Below are positions 16,189 to 26,500 of a stretch of DNA of 64,000 nucleotides, piece after piece. This DNA comes from Sediminicola luteus (GTDB lineage: Bacteria; Bacteroidota; Bacteroidia; Flavobacteriales; Flavobacteriaceae), in NCBI RefSeq assembly GCF_002514735.1, contig NZ_NBWU01000001.1:1240001-1304000 (forward strand). The letters are read 5' to 3'. The translations under genes were made by a program, and so were the position numbers. The notes below the pieces were generated by a model. The model saw only the letters and a program-made list of their open reading frames with translations. It searched no databases and was not told the origin of the DNA. Position 1 is the first letter of the stretch, and each line of letters begins with the position of its first letter.

Positions 16189-17598
16189 TTATTGGGGCAT
16201 TGGTTTTTCGTTTTTAATGGCGGTATTGGCCTTTTCGGCCAATTGCATAAGTCGCGTAACCATTTTTGGATGTTGTGCGGCCAAGTCGGTGGTTTCCCCA
16301 AGATCTTTAGAAAGGTCGAAAAGCATGGGGGTCTCTAATGCTTTAGCGGCCCAGTGGCCCTTGCTGGGTACGGCCAGTTTCCAGTTTCCTTTACGTATGC
16401 TTTGTAACATACCCTGGCCATTGTAACCATAAAAAACGGTGTGGGGCGATGGGGCTTTGGTATCCCCGCCTAGAATATGGCGAATATCTTTGCCATCAAT
16501 GGCCCGATCTGAAGGCAGGGGAATGTCTAGACTATTGAGAAAGCTGGTGAAGAAATCGAAGCCCCCAACCAACTGATCGCTTTCGGTGCCGGCCTGGGTG
16601 AGTCCGGGCCAACGTACGATACAGGCCACCCTGGGGCCCCCTTCGAAACGGGCTTGGTATTTTCCGTCGCGTAATAGATGCTGCCGATTTTCGTCTACGG
16701 TGGCATATTTGCCGTAACAGGCCTCCAATTCGGGATATCTTTTAACCAAAGGACCATTGTCGGAGGAGAAAACGATGATAGTGTTTTCGTAGATCCCCAA
16801 CTTTTTAAGATAGCCAATCAAAACCCCAACGGTGTAGTCTAAATAATGTACCGCATCGCCATAGGCCCCTTGGGTACTGGTGCCTTCGAAGCCTTTGGGC
16901 ACGAACCAGGGCGTATGGGTCTCTATATTGGAAAACTGCATATAAAATGGGGTGTTGGTATCGTGTTGTTCCTTTATATAAGAACAAGCCTCGCGAATAA
17001 AAAGGGCCGGTAGTTCGGCCAATTGGTTGTTATCTACCCTATGGTCTACCTCATTACCACGAATCAAAGGTATTTTAGGCAAATTGCGCGAACCGGTATT
17101 TCCAAAGCGCTCTGGGCCGTGATCATTGGGATAGGGTATGCCTACGAACTTGTCAAAACCGTGGGCCAAGGGTAAGAATTTGGGTAAGTGTCCCAAATGC
17201 CATTTACCGATAATGGCCGAATTATACCCTTTTTGTTTCAGTAATCGGGCGATTGAGATTTCTTTTTCGGGGTCCATTCCGGTAGTGGCCGTGGGCCAAA
17301 GTACATCGAGCCCGGTGCCGTTGTTCATTCTCGGGGCATAACGGCCCGTTAGCAAAGAGGCCCGGGTTGGGGTACAGGTGGCATGGGGTGCCATAAAGTT
17401 CGTAAAACGCATTCCGGCAGCGGCCAAGGCATCAATATTTGGCGTTTGCATGTCGTTGGAACCATAGCAAGAAAGATCGTCGTAGCCGACATCGTCGGCC
17501 AATATATGGATGATGTTCGGATATTGGGCCTCTTGTGCATGGCTGAAACCAATACCTGTACAAATCATTAGCAAAAGAATGCCGATTAACTTATTCAT
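16189..17598 (-). CDS. Sulfatase 2 of the locus, Cys-type, periplasmic
   Basis: A 469-residue S1-family sulfatase with a cleavable signal peptide (MNKLIGILLLMICTGIGFSHAQ). IIHILADDVGYDDLS gives metal ligands; HATCTPTRAS has the formylglycine Cys near residue 75; GKWHLGH and VFSSDNGP complete the site. It resembles the arylsulfatase A/GALNS-like branch acting on 6-O-type sulfates, but this is a weak call. Unlike the other three sulfatases it shows no lipobox, so it should be free in the periplasm. It begins a two-gene unit after a 129-base gap that contains an inverted repeat. Confidence 0.93.
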   Translation of the reverse strand: MNKLIGILLLMICTGIGFSHAQEAQYPNIIHILADDVGYDDLSCYGSNDMQTPNIDALAAAGMRFTNFMAPHATCTPTRASLLTGRYAPRMNNGTGLDVLWPTATTGMDPEKEISIARLLKQKGYNSAIIGKWHLGHLPKFLPLAHGFDKFVGIPYPNDHGPERFGNTGSRNLPKIPLIRGNEVDHRVDNNQLAELPALFIREACSYIKEQHDTNTPFYMQFSNIETHTPWFVPKGFEGTSTQGAYGDAVHYLDYTVGVLIGYLKKLGIYENTIIVFSSDNGPLVKRYPELEACYGKYATVDENRQHLLRDGKYQARFEGGPRVACIVRWPGLTQAGTESDQLVGGFDFFTSFLNSLDIPLPSDRAIDGKDIRHILGGDTKAPSPHTVFYGYNGQGMLQSIRKGNWKLAVPSKGHWAAKALETPMLFDLSKDLGETTDLAAQHPKMVTRLMQLAEKANTAIKNEKPMPQ

Positions 17599-17645
17599 GG
17601 GTTGTGTTTTTTATTAGTGTTGAAAGTGGACCTGGGAAGTTAAAT

Positions 17646-17693
17646 GCCCAAAGGTATTTGCTATAAACGACTCATGGTGAAGTACCTTTGGGC
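17646..17693. promoter_or_regulatory. Inverted repeat with -7-like arms between sulfatase genes 2 and 3
   Basis: GCCCAAAGGTA (17646-17656) and TACCTTTGGGC (17683-17693) are perfect 11-bp arms around a 26-base loop; a further two of three bases match inward. Each arm contains TACCTTTG, a TAnnTTTG match, one on each strand. The minus-strand copy lies 51 bases before sulfatase 2, so it could be an internal promoter with an operator, or an mRNA-processing or stability hairpin. There is no T-run for a terminator. Confidence 0.45.
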
Positions 17694-17727
17694 GTAACTC
17701 AAATAAATACAAAAACTCCTTATGGAA

Positions 17728-19194
17728 TTACTGTAAGCGTTCATCTAAATAGGTTTCCCACCATAGAAGGAAATCTTCATCGGAAATATCTTCTGGCAAA
17801 CCAAATCGTTTCATTTTTCGGGTATAGGCTTTTTTCGCATTCGTTTTCCAGAATTCGATTTGTTGTGCCGCTTCCGGATAGGTTCCGGTATCATTGTCAT
17901 CTAACCAAAGATCTAATTGATTCGATAAGGTATTTTTAATGGTTTTATACGCGGCTGATTCTGCCAAATTGGTCAGTTCATTGGGATCTGTATCCAAATC
18001 ATAGAGCTCTTCGTTCGGCCTTATGGTATCCATAAATTGGGCCTGGGCACCACTTAGTTGCCCTTTTTTATGCAACACTTGCATTAGGGTCAATGTGGGG
18101 TACGATGTTTTTTTGTAGGTGTTATATTGGGTATATGGCCTGTTCGGATAAAAGTTACGTATGTACTTATACCGCTGGTTTCGTACACTACGAATACGGT
18201 CTACGGTTTCGTCCCGTCGGTCCCGCATACTGTACACATAAGCTCTTTTTTGTTCCGGGTTAAAGAAATCGAGACCATCGAAGTATTCGGGGATTTTTAT
18301 TCCGGCAGCGGCCAGGGTGGTAGCCGGAATATCGATATTACTTAGTATATGTTTATGTCTGCTCCCTTTATCTGTAGCTTTTGGGGCTCTTACGATCAAG
18401 GGCGTATGTACGCCGCCGTCATATAAAAATTGTTTGGCCCTTACGTGCGGGTGGCCTTGATCGCCAAAGAAGAAAACGAGGGTGTTCTCGGCCAAGCCTT
18501 CTTTTTCCAAACGCTCTAAAATATGGCCCACCATACGGTCTACTACCTGAACATTTTCTAAATATAAGGCCCAGTCTTTGCGTGATACCGGGTGATCTGG
18601 ATAAAAAGCAGGCAGGGCTACCTTTTCTGGGTCAATGGGCCTTATGGTATCGGGTACAAAAGGTCTGTGCGGACTTGGAATTTGGATTTGGGCGAAAAAG
18701 GGTTGACCCGGCTTGCGTTGCCCCCAATCGGTACCATCGAAAATACTATCGGCCTTGAAATTGTAGTCTTGTTTACCCGGTTTGTCAGGCTGACCGTATT
18801 TACCGTTCGATGTAAAATAACCCGCTTGCCTAAAGTAATGGGTTATAGGGTATACCCCTTGGGGCAGTACTTTTTTAGCACTGGAATGTGTACGATGTTG
18901 TTGGGCATTAAAACTTACCGGATACAAGCCCGTCATTAAGGCCGATCTACTGGGCGAGCAAACCGCGGTAACGGTATAGTGCTTTTCGTATAGGGTACCT
19001 TCATTGGCCAATTGATCGATATTGGGGGTATGTACATCGGTATTGCCATAACAACCCAATTCGGTGCCCAGGTCGTCGGCAACGATCCATAAGATGTTCA
19101 TTTTGGTGGCTTCGGTGTTTGGGGTAGGCTTGTTTTTACAACCCAAGAAGCATACGACAAGTCCGAAGAATAACAGCGATTTTTTTAAACGCAT
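17728..19194 (-). CDS. Sulfatase 3 of the locus, Cys-type lipoprotein, sulfamidase-like
   Basis: A 488-residue S1-family sulfatase with a lipobox (VVCFLGC). MNILWIVADDLGTELGCYG, then VTAVCSPSRSALMTG with the formylglycine Cys near residue 79, and IPSPHRPFVP and FFFGDQGHPH form the active site. The compact LGTELGCYGN opening and overall layout resemble the heparan N-sulfatase/sulfamidase-like group (S1_8), so the substrate could be an N- or 6-O-sulfated hexosamine; this subfamily call is tentative. It lies 12 bases after sulfatase 4 and is probably anchored in the outer membrane. Confidence 0.92.
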   Translation of the reverse strand: MRLKKSLLFFGLVVCFLGCKNKPTPNTEATKMNILWIVADDLGTELGCYGNTDVHTPNIDQLANEGTLYEKHYTVTAVCSPSRSALMTGLYPVSFNAQQHRTHSSAKKVLPQGVYPITHYFRQAGYFTSNGKYGQPDKPGKQDYNFKADSIFDGTDWGQRKPGQPFFAQIQIPSPHRPFVPDTIRPIDPEKVALPAFYPDHPVSRKDWALYLENVQVVDRMVGHILERLEKEGLAENTLVFFFGDQGHPHVRAKQFLYDGGVHTPLIVRAPKATDKGSRHKHILSNIDIPATTLAAAGIKIPEYFDGLDFFNPEQKRAYVYSMRDRRDETVDRIRSVRNQRYKYIRNFYPNRPYTQYNTYKKTSYPTLTLMQVLHKKGQLSGAQAQFMDTIRPNEELYDLDTDPNELTNLAESAAYKTIKNTLSNQLDLWLDDNDTGTYPEAAQQIEFWKTNAKKAYTRKMKRFGLPEDISDEDFLLWWETYLDERLQ

Positions 19195-19206
19195 AGCTTA
19201 AGTAAA

Positions 19207-20679
19207 TTACTTTTTAAAATTCCATTTCGATATGGGGGAAGGTTCCCTGCTTTCCATGATTTTTTCCATTTTAGCAATTATTGCAGGTTGTTCTTTTGCC
19301 AAATCGTGCTGCTCTTTGGGGTCGTTTTTAAGATGATACAGCTCCATGGAACCAACTTGGCCTTTTGACCAATGCCGTACCCCTTTCCAATCGCCTTGTA
19401 TTACCGATTGCGATTTGTTGTATTCCCAATACAAATGGTCGTGTTGGGCCTGTTTTTTTCCTAGGAGTGTGGGCAATAAACTAAGGCCGTCGATATCGTT
19501 TTGTGATGGTGCCCCGGCAACTTCGGCCAGCGTGGGAAATATATCCCAAAAGGCACTCACATGCCCTGATATACTGCCAGCTTTTATGTTTCCGGGCCAA
19601 CTAGCTATCATGGGCACCCGAATACCCCCTTCGTAAACGCTGCCTTTGTGGTTTCTTAGGCCTCCAGAACTGTTAAAGTGTTGTGGGTTGGCCCCACCGG
19701 CCACCGAGGGTCCGTTGTCACTGGCAAAGATTACCAGCGTATTTTGGTAAATACCTTGGTCTTTTAAGGTTTGGATCAAGGTGCCGACCTCGTTGTCCAA
19801 TTTACTTATCATGGCGGCATAGGTAGCTTTGGGTTCCCAGTTGGGTACATAACCACGTTGTCCTAAATAGGGGGTTTCTTCGAAAGTGCCTGAATAAAGT
19901 TCCAGGTCGTTTTCGGGTACTTGAAGCGCTACATGTGGTAAAGGGGATGCATAGTACAGGAAAAAAGGGTTTTTGGCTTGGTCTTTAATGAATTTTACCC
20001 CTTCGGCCAACATAAGATCGTTGGCATGGTTTTGACCTTGGTATTTTTTAAAAAGATCGGCATGTAGTGTTTCAATGCCGGTAGTATCCATGGCTTCACG
20101 AAGCGGGATGTCAGGGTTCTCAATGGGCCACATATCTTGGTTTTTCCAGAGATAGGTCGGGTAATATCCATGGGCGTGTGTTTGACAGTTAAATCCGTAA
20201 AAGAAATCGAAACCTTTATTTTCGGGGCTGCCTGAAGAGCCAGGATATCCCAAACCCCATTTACCTATAATCCCGGTTTTGTAACCTTGTTTCTGCAAGA
20301 CTTGGGCAATGGTAACGGTTTCTTCCTTGAGGGGAATCTGTCCTTCGGAAGCGCCCGGAAATCTGGCATTGCCCCGAATATCGCCTCGGCCGCTATGTTT
20401 ACCGGTCATTAAGGCACAACGCGATGGGGCGCAAACCGCGGAACCCGAATAGTGTTGGGTAAATAGCATGCCCTGTTGGGCCAACAGATCTAAATTTGGT
20501 GTATGGATGTTCTTTTGCCCATAGGGCCCAATATCGCCATAGCCTAAATCGTCTGCCAAAATGTAAACGATATTAGGTTTTTTACTCGTTTTTTTAGGGG
20601 CACACCCTATAAAAAGAATTAGACCAAGGGCCCCTGTCAGGTATTGCCTCACCATTTTTTGTTTGTTTCTGAACTTCAT
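19207..20679 (-). CDS. Sulfatase 4 of the locus, Cys-type lipoprotein, arylsulfatase A-like
   Basis: A 490-residue S1-family sulfatase. IVYILADDLGYGDIG, GSAVCAPSRCALMTG (formylglycine Cys near residue 83), GKWGLGYPGSS, ASPLPHVALQVP and IFASDNGPSVAGG define the active site. The lipobox LILFIGC is closer to a usual signal length if translation starts at the second Met (20655). It is first of the sulfatases, 24 bases after the metalloprotease gene, so it is co-transcribed with the SusCD genes. Maturation needs a formylglycine-generating enzyme that is not encoded in this window. Confidence 0.92.
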   Translation of the reverse strand: MKFRNKQKMVRQYLTGALGLILFIGCAPKKTSKKPNIVYILADDLGYGDIGPYGQKNIHTPNLDLLAQQGMLFTQHYSGSAVCAPSRCALMTGKHSGRGDIRGNARFPGASEGQIPLKEETVTIAQVLQKQGYKTGIIGKWGLGYPGSSGSPENKGFDFFYGFNCQTHAHGYYPTYLWKNQDMWPIENPDIPLREAMDTTGIETLHADLFKKYQGQNHANDLMLAEGVKFIKDQAKNPFFLYYASPLPHVALQVPENDLELYSGTFEETPYLGQRGYVPNWEPKATYAAMISKLDNEVGTLIQTLKDQGIYQNTLVIFASDNGPSVAGGANPQHFNSSGGLRNHKGSVYEGGIRVPMIASWPGNIKAGSISGHVSAFWDIFPTLAEVAGAPSQNDIDGLSLLPTLLGKKQAQHDHLYWEYNKSQSVIQGDWKGVRHWSKGQVGSMELYHLKNDPKEQHDLAKEQPAIIAKMEKIMESREPSPISKWNFKK

Positions 20680-20703
20680 TCTACCGTTTTGGGGCTTCTT
20701 AAT

Positions 20704-21840
20704 CTAAAATTGAAAATCGTTGTTGCTGTAGGTATAGCTTTTTGTGAGCCCTTTGTTTAACCCGAACTCCCCTGTGGTACCACTTATGGCCCCATTGTTA
20801 AAACAAAAAGCGATTTTAATTTGGCCATTGGTTTTATTGGGGTTTTTGATTTTAATTTCGAAACTACCATCGCTTTTGATGCGAGCCGAGTAGGCTTTTC
20901 GCCAATACTCCTTAGTTTGGCTATCCTTGTTTTGAATGACCACACTATGGGCTTTGGAATCGGATTTTAGGGTGCCTGTAATGGTTATTTCGTCAAGGGT
21001 TGCTTCATACTCGGCCTTAAATCCTTCTAACGCTACTGTTGGAGATTGATGGACCTTGTCAAAACTACCGGCAAATAAAGGATGTTTCCACAATAGGGCC
21101 GCCTCGGCCTTGGGCATATACACCCGGTCATCTTCTGGGAATTTTTTGTGGTAGGCATTATTAACGGGACCCATTAACGAATTGCCCAACCCATCGTCTT
21201 CATGGGGCCCCATATGTCCCATTCCCAAAGCATGGCCCAATTCGTGGATAACCGCTTTTAGTTTAAATTCGGCAGCCTTTCCTTTGGCCAGTTCATCATC
21301 GCCGATTTCAATCAAAGTGCCTAAGCCACTAGTGAAATTCGCAGATGAGGTACCTCCTTTAAAAGTACCCCCTCCTCGAAAGGCTCTTTTCTCGGGCCCC
21401 GGGTAGCTAAAGATCCACCAGGTTTGGTTCTCAGGTAATAGACCGTACTTTTCCAAGGCGGCTGGTATTACCTCTGTTTTGGCATAACCTAACTTATCGT
21501 ATGCCCCACTGGCTAACGTATTTTTTCCTTTTACGAATAATATTTTCGGATCTCCATTCTCATTCCTCGATATTTTTAAGGGGTTTTCAACGGGGTATCC
21601 CCAATGGGCCATCCATTTTTTAAAAAAGTACTGGCTGTAATCGACTACTTCGCGCATGCGGGCCTTGGCATCGTCAGGTACCTCAACATCGACAGGTGTA
21701 AAGAATACGATCTGAAGCCCGGCATTCGGGTTTATTATGGGGTCCTTAGGTGTTGTTGTATCGTCGGTACTATCGGCACTGGAACAGGCCAAAAGTGCCA
21801 AAACCAGAAACGGCAGGGATAGTTTTATGGAACGTATCAT
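20704..21840 (-). CDS. Metzincin-like zinc protease lipoprotein of the sulfatase locus
   Basis: A 378-residue lipoprotein (lipobox LALLAC, then a Ser/Asp/Thr linker). VIHELGHALGMGHMGP near residue 199 is HExxHxxGxxH, the metzincin zinc site with its catalytic Glu, followed by NSLMGP, a possible Met-turn. After residue 255 comes a beta-rich C-terminal domain (VALEGFKAEYEATLDEITITGTL onward) that may bind substrate. It would cleave protein at the cell surface or in the periplasm. Placed between SusD and the sulfatases, it suggests a target with a peptide backbone. I do not recognise a named family. Confidence 0.75.
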   Translation of the reverse strand: MIRSIKLSLPFLVLALLACSSADSTDDTTTPKDPIINPNAGLQIVFFTPVDVEVPDDAKARMREVVDYSQYFFKKWMAHWGYPVENPLKISRNENGDPKILFVKGKNTLASGAYDKLGYAKTEVIPAALEKYGLLPENQTWWIFSYPGPEKRAFRGGGTFKGGTSSANFTSGLGTLIEIGDDELAKGKAAEFKLKAVIHELGHALGMGHMGPHEDDGLGNSLMGPVNNAYHKKFPEDDRVYMPKAEAALLWKHPLFAGSFDKVHQSPTVALEGFKAEYEATLDEITITGTLKSDSKAHSVVIQNKDSQTKEYWRKAYSARIKSDGSFEIKIKNPNKTNGQIKIAFCFNNGAISGTTGEFGLNKGLTKSYTYSNNDFQF

Positions 21841-21864
21841 AAGAATGGATTGATTAAAACCGGT

Positions 21865-23574
21865 TTATTCAGGGTTTTCCAATAGACTCGGATTCAGGTC
21901 TATGGCCGATTGCGGAATGGGCCAAACATAATAGGTAGCTGCATTGAACAGTTTTTGGCCACATATATTCTTCACCGCATCGTTCAAGTCACCTTCTTTT
22001 ACTTTTTTGTTCGGTTTTCTGTTTTTACCCAATGGAATACCATATACATTAGGATCGGCAAAGACGGTTTCTCCCAAACGGTGTCTTCTAATGTCAAAAT
22101 AACGTTGGGGCCCCTCTGAAGCGAACTCGAATCTTCTTTCGTTTAAGATCACCTCTAAAGCTTCGCTTACATCGGCAATGGCGCCATAACTGTCGTTAAC
22201 AGATGGCATGCCCACCCGATTGCGAACTTGGTCTACCAGTTGTATGGCACCAGAAATATCGGAATCGCCTCCCAATAGCGCTTCGGCCCTGAGTAGTAGT
22301 ACTTCGGCATATCGCATTATTTTATAATCGATATGGCACTCGGTTGAAGAAACCACATCGTAGGCGATGTATTTTGAAATATTGTATCCTGTTGGGTTGG
22401 TAGCCTTGTTTACATCGTCTGTCTTTACCCCTCCTGGAGGCGTAATTTTTGGGTGGGCATCGAATATATAGGTGGGATCTACCCCATTACCTCCTTTTTT
22501 TGGAATAGACTCACCGGCACGTAGTACGGTAACGTCTAATCGAGGATCACGGTCTAGCCATGGGTTTTTATCGTCGTAACCCGAACTCTTATCATGTACA
22601 TCTTTACCATTGTTCATTTGAAAAGCCTCTACCAATCCGTTACTGATACCCATGTAACAGCCATGTTTGTTACTGCCCGAATAGGCTCCTTTTGCCGCCA
22701 TGCCCCGATTATAGGTATGAACCCGGGTGCCCGTGGCGTAGTTAGAGGTTAAGACCGACTCCTTTGAGTTTCCATGTTCCGAAGCCGTGGTAAAAAGTCG
22801 GGCGTACCCATCTGCCCCGGGATCTAGGCTGTAGACCCCACTATTTATAATGGTCTCCGTGGCGTTTTTTGCTTCTTGGTATAGGGCGTTGGTATCGGAA
22901 TGCCAATCAATGGCGTTCATTAAATGTCTTGCCTTAAAGGCTAAGGCCGCGCCTTTGGTTATTTTGCCTATTTCGTTACCTGAGTACGATTCGGGTAGTA
23001 TTTGGGCAATGGCATCGAGTTCGGAACGTACGAAATCGAATACGGCTTCCCGAGTGGCTCGTTTGGGGAAATCGGTGGGCCCGGTAGGCTCTGTTACCAG
23101 CGGAACCGCCCCAAATAGAAAGTTTAACCGGGCGTAATTAATGGCGCGGATAAAACGGGCTTGGGCCACGTATTGTTCCTTGATTTCTTCTGAAAACTCG
23201 GCGTTAGGGGCCCTACTGATCAATTCGTTGCAATCGCGAATTACATTGTACCTAGACCATTCGTTACCTATAACCCCGGATGATGAGGTAAAATTGATAT
23301 CGGCATTCCTGACGGCACCCTTACCCCCACGATCCCAAGCATCGTCGGTAAAAATGGTATATATAAACTCTGAGTTATTGGCAAAACCAAAGTTGTTCGA
23401 GGGAAAACCGGGAAGCTGTCGATATAGGCCGTTTAAGGCAAAATCGAAATCGGCCTCAACTTTCCATACACTACCTTCGGAATATTCTTGTTCGGGTAGC
23501 CGCTCTAGGTAATCTTCACAAGAAATACATAAAACGGTAGCAATCAATAAAGGGATATATCTTAGTTTTTTCAT
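21865..23574 (-). CDS. SusD/RagB-family glycan-binding lipoprotein
   Basis: A 569-residue lipoprotein (MKKLRYIPLLIATVLCISC) followed by the SusD pattern EDYLERLPEQEYSEGSVWKVEADFDFALNGLYR. Later blocks are FIRAINYARLNFLFGAVPLV, DYKIMRYAEVLLLRAEALL and ILNERRFEFASEGPQRYFDIRRH, the TPR-like and RagB helices. It caps the SusC channel on the outer leaflet and captures the oligosaccharide or peptide ligand. It sits 10 bases after susC. Ligand specificity cannot be read from the sequence. Confidence 0.95.
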   Translation of the reverse strand: MKKLRYIPLLIATVLCISCEDYLERLPEQEYSEGSVWKVEADFDFALNGLYRQLPGFPSNNFGFANNSEFIYTIFTDDAWDRGGKGAVRNADINFTSSSGVIGNEWSRYNVIRDCNELISRAPNAEFSEEIKEQYVAQARFIRAINYARLNFLFGAVPLVTEPTGPTDFPKRATREAVFDFVRSELDAIAQILPESYSGNEIGKITKGAALAFKARHLMNAIDWHSDTNALYQEAKNATETIINSGVYSLDPGADGYARLFTTASEHGNSKESVLTSNYATGTRVHTYNRGMAAKGAYSGSNKHGCYMGISNGLVEAFQMNNGKDVHDKSSGYDDKNPWLDRDPRLDVTVLRAGESIPKKGGNGVDPTYIFDAHPKITPPGGVKTDDVNKATNPTGYNISKYIAYDVVSSTECHIDYKIMRYAEVLLLRAEALLGGDSDISGAIQLVDQVRNRVGMPSVNDSYGAIADVSEALEVILNERRFEFASEGPQRYFDIRRHRLGETVFADPNVYGIPLGKNRKPNKKVKEGDLNDAVKNICGQKLFNAATYYVWPIPQSAIDLNPSLLENPE

Positions 23575-23584
23575 TCTGATGGCA

Positions 23585-26500
23585 TTAAAAAGTTACATTT
23601 AGTCCCATGGAAATGGTTCTGGCCAATGGGTAGGCTACTTCCCCTGGGGGCAATTGTGGATCCCAACCGTAGTCTTTGGCGAAATAGTTGGTCCAGATCA
23701 TAAACGGATTTTCGGCAGAGGCGTATAAACGCAGTCCTTGTAAGAAAGATATCCTTGACATTACTTTTTTTGAGAAATCATAACCTATACTTATGTTTCG
23801 CATGCGTATATAGCTAGCATCGCGTAGCCAATAATCAGAGAAATCGTATCGGACCAATTCGGGTTTTAAAATGGGTAGGGCGGCATGTGCATTCGGTGCA
23901 GCTGGGTCGAAAGCTTCACGTTGGAAAGCAAACGGAGTACCCACACCCCCTGAGAACGGAATTTCGAACTGGGCGCCACGGAATACCACTTGGCGATCTA
24001 GAACCCCATCGATCATAGCCGAAAAGAAAACCCCTTTATAATCGAGGGCCAAACGCGTACCCAAGCGATAGTGGTTTTGATTGTCGTCGAAGACCTCGCG
24101 GTCGTGTAAAGGATCTATTATGCCATCTGGCTGGCCTTCCGGACCACTGATATCCTTAAGTTTTACACCGCCGATATATGGGGCAAAGGGTCCGTTTAAG
24201 GTGTTATTGGCCAAATAAGCATCTAAATCTTCCTGAGAGGTAATCAAACCATCGGTTCGATAGCCATAATAGGCATTAACTGGGTGACCTTGATCTAGTA
24301 TCTCATTGCCTATATCGGGTTTGGAACTGCCTAAATCGGTCAATTCATTACGCTGATCAGATAAGTTTACCATGATTTCGTAACCAAGTTCCCCTATGTC
24401 ATTTTTATGGGATACCGAAAATTCCCAACCCCAACTCTTTACATCCCTTACGTTTTGGGGAGGTGCTTGCAAACCGAATTCGGTAGGCACATCTGGGGTA
24501 CCCAATATATCGGTTCGTTTATTGGTAAAATACTCGGCTTGTAAACTTAGTTTTCCCCTCCAGAAACTGGCATCGAACCCTAAGTTGGTTACCGTAGCGG
24601 TCTCCCACGTAATATCTTTATTGGCTGCCCTACCCGTGGCAAACCCTTGGCTTGGCCCATCGGGCCATACGTAACCCGGATTTACATCTACCGTTTGGTA
24701 AGTAGCGTAATTACCCACCTTAAAGGCATCGCCCAACTGCCCGACCGAGGCCCTAAGTTTTAACAAATCTACCCCGGAAGCGTTTTGAAGAAAAGCTTCG
24801 TTCTTAAGGTTCCACCCCACGGATACCGACGGAAAGAAGCCCCATTTCTTGCCCGAAGCAAAACGTGAGGTACCATCGTACCTAAAGCTGGCTTCTAAAA
24901 AGTATTTGTTTTTATAATCGTAGTTGACCCGACCAAAGAGGGACACGATCGACCACTCGGCAGCCGATGAGGTACTGCCTTTTCCATCGCCAATGGCCGG
25001 ATCTGGGTCTGAACCCAAGTCTATATCTTGAATACTGTTGTTCAGATAACCGATACGACCTACCCTGAAGGCTTCATTTTTGTTTTCTTCGGTTTGGAAA
25101 CCAGCTAAGGTCTTTATAAAATGGTTGTCGTTTTTCCAGTTATACCTTAAGAAGGATTGGGTAGTTAACCGAAGGTTTTTTTCGGAACGTTTTGAATATT
25201 TCCTGTCGGTAGGATTGGCCATGATCGGAATTTCGTCGGTATACCCATCATCACCCACATCTAGGGTAATATAATCTACGGCATTTTCCCATATGGCACC
25301 ATTGGTCAATGTTTTTTTGGCACTGAACCTTTGTTCGAAAGAAAGCCCTTTGGCCAATTGCAGCTCGGCGTATAACTGGGTTTCCATAACGTCGCGGTCT
25401 TCTCGGTTGAACGAACCGGACTCCGATCGCATTATAGGGTTCGAAGAATCGCCACCCAAGCCTACTACATAGGTGCCATCGGCCTGGGTAATGGGGAAAA
25501 AGGGTGCGGCGCGTAAAGCCCTTCCGGTATTGATCAGCACATTATCGCGATCTCGGTTGGCCCAAGCGGTATTAGTACCCACACGTAACCAATCGGTTAT
25601 TTGGGAATCTAATTTTAAACGTATGTTGTACCGTTTAAATTCGTCGGATCCCCTTACGATACCGCCTTGATCTAAGGCACCTAACCCTAAATAATAGGTC
25701 GTTTTTTTGTCGCCCCCGCTAATGTTAAGGGCATAGTTGGTGCGCACGGAACTTTGACCATAGAGTTCTTTCGCCCAATCGGTATTGGCAAAGCCACCGG
25801 AACGCATTAGGGCCAAAGTGGCCTCGCTATACTCGGGTAAACTTCCCTCATATTCCAAAGCGCGGTTTTTCATTTCCATAAACTCGAGACCCGAAACCAG
25901 TTCAGGGATCGTAGTAGGGGCCTGAATACCCAAATCGGCGGTAAAGTCTACCCGCATTTTTTGCGATTTTCCGCCTTTTTTTGTGGTTACAAGAATGACA
26001 CCATTGGCGCCACGTGCTCCGTAAATAGCAGCAGCGGAGGCGTCTTTCAATACAGATATTTCGGCGACCATATCGGGGTTTAGATCGGCGAGGCTACCTT
26101 CTATACCATCGATCAGTACGAGAACCCCCGAAGAATTTCCAATGGTACTTAAACCACGTATGTTTATGTTCGGTGCGCTACCGGGGGCTCCATTGTTTTG
26201 ATTAATGTTCAATCCGGGTGCAGTTCCAACCAGAGCCTCTTGAATGCTGGCCACAGGTCGGTTTTGGAGCACTTCGCCCTCTACCGCCGTTACCGCCGAG
26301 GTAACTTTGGATTTTATTTGGGTACCATAACCGACAACAATGATCTCATCCAATTGTTCCTCCGAAGATTTAAGGGTTATGGTTAAATCGTTCGTATGGT
26401 TAACAACGACCTCTTTGTCTGCAAAACCAATAGATGAAAACTGTAAGGTGTCCCCTAGGGCCAGTTGTATTTCGAACTGGCCATCGTCGTTGGTGTTTAC

